Assembly (NCBI GenBank): GCA_019915135.1
Contig: JAHLMK010000016.1
Coordinates: 310,001 to 374,000 of the forward strand
From: Strobilurus pachycystidiatus
Lineage: Eukaryota; Basidiomycota; Agaricomycetes; Agaricales; Physalacriaceae
DNA length: 64,000 nt
Direction of reading: 5' to 3'
Shown here: piece after piece, positions 56,173 through 64,000 of the stretch
Layout of the letters: each line of letters opens with the position of its first letter
Position numbering within the stretch: position 1 is the stretch's first letter
Program-made: the position numbers and the translations under genes
Notes under the pieces: generated by a model
Told to the model about the DNA's origin: nothing
What the model saw: only the letters and a program-made list of their open reading frames with translations
Databases searched by the model: none

Positions 56173-56551
56173 AATATGATGTGAATGTGGTATACCCGAT
56201 GAGAACTGATAACTTATGATAGGTTGATTTGCCTTTCTTGATTCCGCTTTCATACCATCGTGTACGTGTGTTTTGACTAGCAAGCTTGCTTGTATGTAGA
56301 GGGGAAATGTTAGTCTCTTTCTATGCTCGAGATGCAATTCATGTCGCACATCCTATCCACTGCCTGAATAGGACCAAACATCTTACGCCACCATGTTTGG
56401 TCATCAAGCGGATCTAGGCAAATCTTGTGTCCGTCGGTTCTCGCTTTCCGAGCTGAGATACTTACCATCACAATAGCATCACAATGATCTTCAAGGCATA
56501 TATAAAACCAAGACTACGGTTGCACAAGCTCTAGTATCATCTACGCCCAAG
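56173..56551. other. intergenic with TATA box
   Basis: Holds a TATATAAA at 56499-56506, about 46 bases before the ATG of the dehydrogenase relic, so this gene once had a normal promoter. Confidence 0.5.
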
Positions 56552-57352
56552 ATGTCACTTTACATGGGTATCGCGATGTCGCTTTCCGGCCAAGTTGCTC
56601 TTGTTACAGGAGGATCGTTGGTGCCGTGAGTATCATGCGCCTCATATGCGTCTAACTTCTCAAACTGTCGCTGGTAGGTTGCCTCTCAATGTGATAAACC
56701 AAGACATGTACAGTATCCATGACGCAGTCAAACACGTCGAGAAAATGGACGGAAAACTTGACGTCCTGGTGAACAGGTGAATGCTATTCGTCTCTGCTTT
56801 TACTACGGGGCAGATGATAACTGTTATGAAGTGCAGGCATTGGTGGTCCAGTGACTCTGGATCCTGAATTCCACGCAAAGAAAAAAGCCAACTTTGCCAG
56901 TGGTGGTGATTGGTACGAGCATGAAAGCTTCGAAGGCTGGGCGGAGGTCTTTGCAACTAACACATACCGTTCTTCGTGACCAACTCGTTCAAGAACCTCC
57001 TCATCAAGGGCGCCAAGGCACGTGATAGTCTCTCGTCTGTGATCAATATCTCTTCGGCTACCGTCGACACTCGATCCTGGATACCGCTTGCAAGTGTATG
57101 TGACTCCGCTGCACCATCGGTTCAGACTTATCATCTCACTTTCTCGTACAGTTTGCAACCGCTGCTTCGAAGAGCGCACTGGACAAGATATCAATCGGAC
57201 TCGCGACTGACTACGCCGCTCGAAAGACGCCCATTCGAGTCAATGTTATCCACCCAGGTTTCTTCCCCGTGGAAAGTACGCCCAAGGATTTTTTGAAAGA
57301 TGGTGAGCAGCCGCAGATCCCGGGTTATCCTGTGCCTTTTCCGTTCAAGAGG

Positions 57353-58959
57353 CCGCATCAGCAAGTCGGGAGGGGTGTAATCGGTGTAATCCTACGCCGA
57401 TTACACCTTTTTGGGACGTGTAATTTCACACGGTACATGCGTAATTGCAGCGTTCACGGTGTAAATCGTGTAAACCCAGATTACACGGTTTACACCAATA
57501 CTGCACCCAGCCATATTTTATACACCCAGATTTCAGGGATCTTGTGGTGCATATTCGAGATCACACAGCGACAGGAGGAACAGAAATGCGAATCAAATTA
57601 CAAGATACTGAAGTAAACGGTGTGACTACGTATATAGGACTCATATGCCGTGCTGCCCGGTACACCATCCAACATTTGCACCCACACACGCACAGCCAAC
57701 ACCGACACCGACACCAGCATCCACGACACACCACGCACCCAGAATTGAGACTCGCACCGGACCGAGACTCGCCAGACCTGACAGACCGGACGTCGCGCGA
57801 ACCATCGAGACACTAAAAACAAGAGTGAGAAAAATCGGACGACTACGGAGAACGGACATACCATTCATCGTATTCTTTGCATCGTCCGATATACACCGCT
57901 CGTCCTCATGGTAAGCTGGTCGTCAGAGCGCGTCCTGCTCGCTGTTTCCATTAAAAGCCGTGGCCCGTGGTCGTCGTCCTTGGAGCACATCCTCGCCCGT
58001 GGTTGTCGTCCTTAGAGTGGATCCTCGTCCGCGGCAGGGATACGGCCTCGTCCACGGTAGGGGTTACGCGTAGCTTCACAGGGGGGAGATGTCCTCGTCC
58101 AAGGGGTCGGGGTGCTCGTCCAAAAGATATCATAAATTGTCGTTGTCGTCTAGGGTGCCGTCCTGGTCCTCGAACGTTTTTGCGGGCTGTTATCCTCGTC
58201 CGCGGTCAGTCAGATTCACAGTTGGGTGGTCGCGTAGAAGGAAAAGGAGCCCGGAAAGAACATGGCAGGGCACCTCGCAGGCGGAGATGGGGGAAGGAAC
58301 GAAAATAGTGAGCGCGGAGTTTGAAAACCAAGCCCAACATGCACGTGGTGGCCGCGATCGTTTGCGTCACCTCTTCGGACTTGTCTATTTTGCCGCTTCA
58401 ACACGCCGCAGAGCCGCGCTTGCTACCACGGAGCGTCCTCCATCTGTCCTCCATACAATCTCACTGTCTGCAATCCGCAATGGGAATGGTGTTATCATCC
58501 AATGTGCATTACTAGTACAATCTAAGTCACCATATTTACATTTGCAATCGCATTCATCTATCTGAGCTAAGAGAGTGTAAAGCAGGTGCATAGAGTGTAA
58601 GGGTGTAGACGTGTACTGTAGTGTTTCGACCGCATATTCGCATATTGGGTCACGCAGCTCTGTGAACTGAACCTATACATATTGCATATCGCATCACGGT
58701 GCCTCTCAATCAGGCACAAGCGGCCAAAAGTGGTAATTTCAGGTCCCGCCTGCGGCGGGACCGTCCAAATAAGGCAATTTAAGGGTTCACGAACCTGTTC
58801 GCTGTAAGTTCGCAGCATATCGCGTCACATGCCGCGAACCTATGGTCGAAACACTACAGTAATCCGAGTATATTCGTGTAAAACGTCTAAGATTGGACCC
58901 TTGATTACACCGGTTATACGATTACACCAAATTACACACCTCCGAACTTGCTGATGCGG
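57353..58959. mobile_element. 1.6-kb insertion with inverted ends inside the dehydrogenase relic
   Basis: The left end (CCGCATCAGCAAGT at 57353-57366, then GGGAGGGGTGTAATCGGTG) is matched in inverted orientation at the right end (CACACCTCCGAACTTGCTGATGCGG, to 58959). Both ends carry repeated GTGTAATC words pointing inwards. No transposase frame is recognised, so it is non-autonomous. The middle has CA-rich and GTCCTCGTCC-type simple repeats. A clear target-site duplication was not found; the outer inverted words may partly be host sequence. It contains the 244-base element at 58616-58859. Confidence 0.65.
58616..58859. mobile_element. 244-base TA-flanked MITE, Tc1/mariner type
   Basis: A perfect 16-base terminal inverted repeat CTGTAGTGTTTCGACC is found at 58616-58631 and, inverted, at 58844-58859. 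It is flanked by TA on both sides (58614-58615 and 58860-58861), the target duplication of Tc1/mariner elements. Too short to encode a transposase. It is nested in the 1.6-kb insertion, so it arrived later or was carried along. Confidence 0.85.
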
Positions 58960-59418
58960 GCAAGTGAGTTCCCCGATTTTTCTGCTGTTGCATGATTCTG
59001 AGTCTTTCTGTGGTAGCGCTCGCGATATGGCGATGACAGCGACATATCTCGCAACGTGTGAGTACGCGAATGGGACGATTATCACTGTCGATGGGGCGAT
59101 TAGTCTTGTCAACCCGTAGAAGGACGGTTCTCACCAGGCTCCTTCCCATCCGCTTAAACGCCCAGAAAATGAATCTTGAATCCTGTGGCGAAATATGTAG
59201 TCGAATATAATTATGTTTTGATCATGATTCGAACCCTCCACCTATCCATTGATCTCCAAACCTTAATTCTATTTCTAAGGCGTTTAAGCGGCTGGCATAA
59301 AACACCACGTTTGTTTGTTTGGCGACAGCGTCGGACTTGGGCGCGGTCCAGAATCTCAGAGGATTTCGCTTCACAGCCACAGGATCCACCATCAGAAAAC
59401 GTCTTCCTTGCGAGCCTC

Positions 59419-61858
59419 ATGTCAGCCCGGAAGCATTGCATGCCCGAGTCGGACGAAGAAGCTCAGAAGGTTGTCTTGGAAGCTTTCGGAGTGACACCGT
59501 GTCTTTGGCAGCTCAAGGTTGTCCGTGCCATTCTCGAAGGAAAAGATGTCATTACCATTGCCCCTACCGGGCTCGGGAAGATACTGACATACTGGATGGT
59601 TCTCCTCTTCACAGGGGACAGTGTTATTCTCATGGTAGTCCCTCTCAAACAACTGGGCTCTCAATTTGAGAAGGACCTTATGCTGAAGAAGCTTAATGCA
59701 GTTTCCGTCACTGCAAGCAACTCGACAGATGAACTCTTCAAAGTACGTGATGCAGAACTCTCTGTTTGACGCGTCTTCACACACCCCTGCAGGACATCAG
59801 AGAAGGAAAATATCGAGCGGCCATCTTCAGTCCCGAAATCATGGTCAACAATCCCCACTTCGAGGACTTACTCAAACATCGGACTTTCATGCAAAAGGTG
59901 GCGAACCTGATATTTGACGAGGCCCATGTCATCAAAGAGTGGGGTACTACGTTTCGCGACGCGTATGCACGCGTAGGAGTCTTCCGTAACCTCATGATTT
60001 GCCATGTTCCCATTCACATCGCCTCCGCTACCCTGTCTCCCACGTCCACACGCGAGATCAAGGCTCACCTGCGCATGCAAAATGACACCAAGATCTTTTG
60101 CCTGAATATCGACAGGGGAAACATCTTCCTGCAGGTCAAACGAATGCAGCACGCCGCAAATTCCTTCCGGGACCTGGCCGACTACATCCCAACTGGCTCG
60201 CGACCGAAGAAGTTTCTCATGTTCTTCAACTCGCGAAATCAGGCGCAGGGGGCCGCGGAATTCCTGAGGAGTCGGTTATCAAAGGAGGAAAGGCATCGCG
60301 TGAAATGGGTACATGCTGGCATGACAGATGAATTCCGAGAAGACGAAATACATGCATTGAAGGTTGGGGACGTTGACGGAGAGTGTGCGACGGAAGCTGT
60401 GGGTTTGGTCAGTATCATCCTTCTTATTCATCTAAACGTACACTGACCTGTGTCGACAGGGTATCGACATGCCGGATGTCTATCAAGTCATCCAGTATGG
60501 TGCTCCCAAGTCCATCAATACGTGGTGGCAGCGCGCTGGACGCGCCGTACGCGATCTCAGTCTCCACGGAACGGCAATATTGCTGGCAGAGCCGTGTCAT
60601 TTTGATGATCAGAAGGAGAAAGCTGCGACGCGGGCTGCAGAGAAGGCAGAGGAGGCTCGACTGGCAGAGGAAGCCCTCAGGAAGGAGGTTGAGGAAGCAA
60701 TTGCGTTGGCGCACGCTGGACGTGGTGGAAGTAGCGCGGCGGCGGCTGGTAATGGAAGGAAGCGCAAGAACGCGGATGCTGTTGAAGCACGCAAGAAGGC
60801 CAGAGCAGAGACGTACAAGGCAGTTCCCGAGAAACAGTTCGATATCTTCAATCGCGAGATCAAGGTTGACCGCCCTCTCGACGACTTCATCAACACAGAG
60901 AACAGACCCGAGAAGTGTTGCCGTAAGGTGATACTGATTCATTATGGCAGCATCAACCTCGGTACGTCTGATTTCCGCTCTCGTTCCGCCGATGTTGATG
61001 TTCTCTGCAGAGCCCGTCGTCGACCGCCCGTGCTGCCAGCGCTGTGCCCCGAAGACAGCCGAGTTTTGCTGCGATATATGTCATCCCGACCACTGGCGCA
61101 TTGAATTGCGGAAGGACGAGTTCAAATCCGCATCAACCACGACGCGGATGTACAAACCGAAGGACTACGAGCGAGGAGCGCCGGAGGTGGCTTTGAGGGC
61201 ACAGCTAGTGGAGATGAGGAAGGAGTTGTGGAAGGAGAAGATTGGGAAAGGCAGGATGATGGGGCCCCAGTCAATATGGCCGACCGAGCTCTTGGATCGG
61301 ATGGTCGACCTCTCCCACTACCACAAACTCAAAACTCTGGAAGATTTACGCAAGCAAACGCCCTGGTTCTATATTGACACCGTTGGCCCCAACATTCTCA
61401 CTGCCATCGAGGCAATCGACTTCCCTCGTCTCGCAAGCGGAAAGACAACGGCGGCGATCTCCTCGCCCTTCACAAGCACGCCATTAATTTCTCGGGCAGG
61501 ACGAGTTTCTTCCAACACATCTTCACCTCACATCCCAGCTACACCGACACCTGCTGGGCCTTCTTGCTTGCGCCAAGTTGCATGGACGACGCCAATCACG
61601 CCCTCATCCATTCTTGTGGACACCACCACGTCTCAGAATTTACCGCTGCCTTTGCATCATCCGGCGGTCCCGACACGCAAACCTCCAACTTGTGGGCGCT
61701 GTAAAAGGCAGGGCCACTACAGTAAGTTCACGGTCTATTTTACTCTAATACCTCTACTGACGGCCGGGGTAGAAACTAACAAGAACTGTCCGGACTACCC
61801 CACTGGAGTCGAGAACACGCAAGCAGCGGCTGGAACAGAAATTGAATCTTCTTCGTAG
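59419..61858 (+). CDS. RecQ-type DNA helicase with C-terminal zinc knuckle (agaricomycete-expanded type)
   Basis: Exons 59419-59742, 59793-60407, 60460-60961, 61011-61721 and 61773-61858 join to 745 codons. Helicase motifs in order are LWQLKVVRAILEG (motif 0), APTGLGK (Walker A, usually GMGK), FDEAH (Walker B), ASATL (motif III), FFNSRNQA (IV), GIDMPDVYQVIQYG (V) and QRAGRAVRD (VI). A Lys/Glu/Ala-rich stretch with KRKNADAVEARKKARAE follows, then a Cys-rich segment (CCQRCAPKTAEFCCDICHP) and finally a zinc knuckle CGRCKRQGHYKTNKNC. It lacks the RQC/HRDC domains of housekeeping RecQ. Motif V reads EAVGLGID where relatives have a Phe-Gly-Met-Gly-type turn, so activity is not certain. The ATG at 59419 is the best start. 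Its stop is 12 bases from the stop of the DUF6589 gene on the other strand. Confidence 0.88.
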
Positions 61859-61870
61859 TCTATGGTGAGT

Positions 61871-64000
61871 CTATTCTACACCGATGTCGTCGCCCGTAAT
61901 CTCATTGGCGCCATCTTCACTAGTATCGTCGGTTACAGTTCCCACAGCAAATAGATCTTTCTTTTGCACTAACATCCCCATCCCCACCTGTACGGCATCC
62001 TGAATATTCCAACGACGTTTTGATCCTGCAGGTACGGTCTTGAAGCTAGTCGCACGCCCAGCTTTGAATACATGGGGCGAATATTCGGTGATGTATTCTC
62101 CCAGGCGCCGTAGCGTACTCGTCATCCTCGGCAACGAATGACGAACGGTGCGATGCGTCAAGTAAGGACCTTAACGAGTCATACTCGGGTAAACCCGTGA
62201 CTCGTTGCGCAAGTATCCGTGCCCACAAACTGATACTCACGATCCGCGTCATACTCGAGTATAGTATACCCGCGAGTTTGACGGGTCGAGTATCCGCAGG
62301 CGGGTACTCGCAAAATACCCGCAGTTCATGCCCGATGATCTCCCCGGGGCAATGGCACCGGAGATCTCAGCCGTGCATGATCCCAGTAAGTTGGGGGAGG
62401 TGGTAGGGGTTTGAGGGGAGTCGAGGAAGGCGTTGGGGAATTGTACCGACGGTGGTGGTATGCCAGTGGCGGGGTGGTGGTGTATGGCGGGAGGTAGTAG
62501 TGAGAGTATCTGCAAAGATCAACATACAATGACAGCATCAATCGACACCGTCCACGAACAAAATTGAACATACCGTAACTGACACGGTGTCGTCAGCAGA
62601 CGCGCCGCGGCGCACGCACACCTTGCATAACTCAGGTGCTGTCCTGCAGCCGCCAAAATGTCCCTCTTCTGCAATATGGCCTATTGGGGGCCGTCGTTGT
62701 TGCTCTCCATTGAGTGCTGCCCGTTTGCAGGGGCTTACGCGTCGTGGTTGGCCCGTTGCTAGGGCCGCGACGCCCTAGCAACGGCCCGCGGATGTCGTCT
62801 CTGCCCTCTGGCACGCGAGGGGTCGTCCAGTGAGAGGCCAGCTGACAATCGTCAGACTGGCTGGGCTGACAATTGTCAGGCCCAGGTGTGGTGGTGGTGG
62901 TTGAAAGAGACCACGATTGATCAACCAAGATGATTGTATTGTCATCTCGGATGATCGGATCAATCACCTGGGCGTTGTTCGTGACTGCGAACAACGCTCT
63001 TTGCACTTCTTTGCCCGCTCATTGACATGAGCAGGTAACGGCGGGTGATCATGAGTATCCATCTCGAGTACTCATGCTTCCAAGCCCGTACTCGCGACCC
63101 GTTTGCTACTCGGGTTGCCTAAACCCGCGGATCAAACGGGTCGAGTATCCGAGATGTCCGACGAGTCGGGTACGCGGGTATATCCGCGACCCGCGTAACT
63201 CGTGGGGGTCCTTAGCGTCAAGTAGAAATTGTCTTCGATTGTTTTATGCATTGACTGATAGACTTCCACAAGGACGGAACGCTTCAACACTAGTTTTTTC
63301 GTTCAGTTGACACCCTTGCCAGCAAAGACCACCTGCTGAAGGTAAGCTTGAATCCATAGCCGGTTAGGAGCTTACTCACCTTTGTGTACAGATTATTCAA
63401 TTCCTGTAACCAATCGAAGGCGCGGAAACCATCTGGGGTGCCCTTGATGTTGTAGAGCCAATTCCGGAGAACGGCTTCGCGTAAACGCGGTGGATAGACA
63501 TGGAAAAGGTCCGATAGGAATTTCGTGAGATGTGCGGCGTACTTATGCTTCCCGGTAGCTGCGAAGATGGTGATCAAGTACGGCATCAGCTGCAAGATCC
63601 GCCCTACATCGCCATAGTTCATGGATCGTGCAAACTCGAGGTACAGTAGCCCATGTTGATTCCGGAGGCACATATTTTCGAAGACCTGATCGTGTTCTGC
63701 AGCTGGTCCTTCCTGCGTATCCGCGAAATTGTCACCTGGCAGATGCTTCGCCATGATAGCCTCTGAGAGCACGACGATATCCTCCCATTCAGGCAATGAC
63801 TTGGCCCAGGCCTCGAGGGAGTCAAACTTGTACTTTGCCTTGACCTCGACGGTCCAGATGTCCAGGAAATCGGCCCAGGTTACGTGGTGGATAGTCTCAT
63901 GCATCACACGGAAGGCAGGACCATTCTTCGAGGTAAATTCACCTGTATTCTTGGGTCTCAGGCGATTGACATACTCGAAGACTCCCAGGGGCTCCTGTCG
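61871..64000 (-). pseudogene. DUF6589 gene, interrupted by a MITE and a stop codon, 5' end outside window
   Basis: Minus-strand coding runs from the window edge with VFEYVNRLRPKNTG, TWADFLDIWTVEVKAKY, ENMCLRNQHGLLYLEFAR, FAATGKHKYAAHLTKFL, LREAVLRNWLYNIKGTPDGF and LQELNNLYTK. After an intron (donor GTGAGT near 63380) comes VVFAGKGVN, a TGA at 63303-63305, then in the same frame VLVEVYQSMHKTIEDNFYL. A 1,052-base element sits there, after which the frame resumes HRTVRHSLPRMTSTLRRLGEY and ends DDIGVE at 61871. These are hallmark blocks of DUF6589, a domain found in many copies in agaricomycetes and of unknown function. Two independent lesions make this copy non-functional. Confidence 0.85.
62163..63214. 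mobile_element. 1,052-base hAT-like MITE inserted in DUF6589
   Basis: The 8-base duplication GCGTCAAG at 62155-62162 and 63215-63222 flanks an element whose ends are inverted repeats: TAAGGACCTTAACGAGT on the left, and on the right the complement of GGTCCTTA preceded by ACTCGTGGG. Subterminal parts are packed with ACTCGGGT / ACCCG words in both orientations. An 8-base duplication with short inverted ends is the hAT pattern. No transposase frame is recognised. The host coding frame is exactly restored across the duplication. Confidence 0.88.

Larger units (their letters stand above)
56552..59119 (+). pseudogene. short-chain dehydrogenase/reductase, broken by frameshifts and an insertion
   Basis: The remains read MSLSGQVALVTGGS, DAVKHVEKMDGKLDVLVN, GGPVTLDPEFHAKKKA, SFEGWAEVFATNTY, FFVTNSFKNLLIKGA, SSVINISSATVDTRSW, AASKSALDKISIGLATDYA, IRVNVIHPGFFPVE and, 1.6 kb further on, DMAMTATYLATCEYANG with TIITVDGAISLVNP and a stop at 59119. 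This is a classical SDR oxidoreductase order (NAD(P)-binding Rossmann fold). Lesions seen: about 7 bases missing in the Gly-rich cofactor motif after 56615; a frame change near 56966; Thr where the catalytic Tyr of YxxxK should be; and an insertion from about 57353 to 58959 that separates the C-terminal exons. It cannot make a working enzyme. Confidence 0.85.

Noticed and set aside
62163..63214. Coding potential inside the hAT-like element
   Set aside because: Frames there arise from the dense ACCCG/GGGT repeats and contain no transposase motif.
1..64000. tRNA, rRNA or CRISPR features
   Set aside because: No cloverleaf with A/B-box, no rRNA words and no regularly spaced repeats were seen; CRISPR is not expected in a fungal genome.

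Overview
The window looks like a gene-dense but rearranged stretch of a mushroom-forming basidiomycete (Agaricomycetes, probably a polypore-type fungus). Nearly every gene I can reconstruct is split by short GT-AG introns (about 45-60 bases) with CTNAC-type branch sites. Several families are ones I know from Agaricomycetes: DUF6533 seven-TM proteins, stand-alone MLKL-like N-terminal domains, a secreted family with a CPHxGPTGG-type motif, a RecQ-type helicase with a C-terminal zinc knuckle, and DUF6589. All exon models were read by eye; no database search was run.

Region 1 (1-17 kb) is a tandem segmental duplication. Unit A holds an MLKL-like gene (+), an uncharacterised 516-aa gene (-), and a decayed copy of only the 5' end of an FHA-RING ligase gene. 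Unit B holds the same two genes and the intact ligase gene (Dma1 type, 15.3-17.1 kb). Extra DNA of about 0.8 kb and about 4.6 kb separates the genes of unit B. A third, diverged copy of the 516-aa family lies alone at 52.3-54.0 kb.

Region 2 (17-32 kb) has single genes: a Ser-rich hypothetical, two seven-TM-type proteins (20.0-21.5 kb - and 25.0-26.4 kb +), an F-box-like protein, a poly-cysteine small protein, and two small hypotheticals.

Region 3 (33-42.4 kb) is a second, independent tandem duplication of a divergent gene pair: a secreted protein (-) plus a DUF6533 seven-TM protein (+), repeated about 5 kb apart. It is followed by an F-box/LRR-like gene and a membrane-anchored heparinase II/III-like polysaccharide lyase. 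Next come a small secreted cysteine protein, another multi-TM protein (paralogue of the 20-kb gene), the third copy of the 516-aa family, and a conserved secreted protein.

Region 4 (56.5-64 kb) is a mobile-element hot spot. A short-chain dehydrogenase pseudogene is split by a 1.6-kb insertion that itself carries a 244-base TA-flanked MITE. Next to it are a RecQ-type helicase and a DUF6589 gene in tail-to-tail orientation with only 12 bases between stop codons. The DUF6589 gene is broken by a 1,052-base hAT-like MITE (8-base target duplication) and by one in-frame stop. The helicase/DUF6589 pair is the best candidate here for an undescribed mobile or selfish unit; the twice-repeated gene pairs are the best candidates for co-selected two-gene modules.
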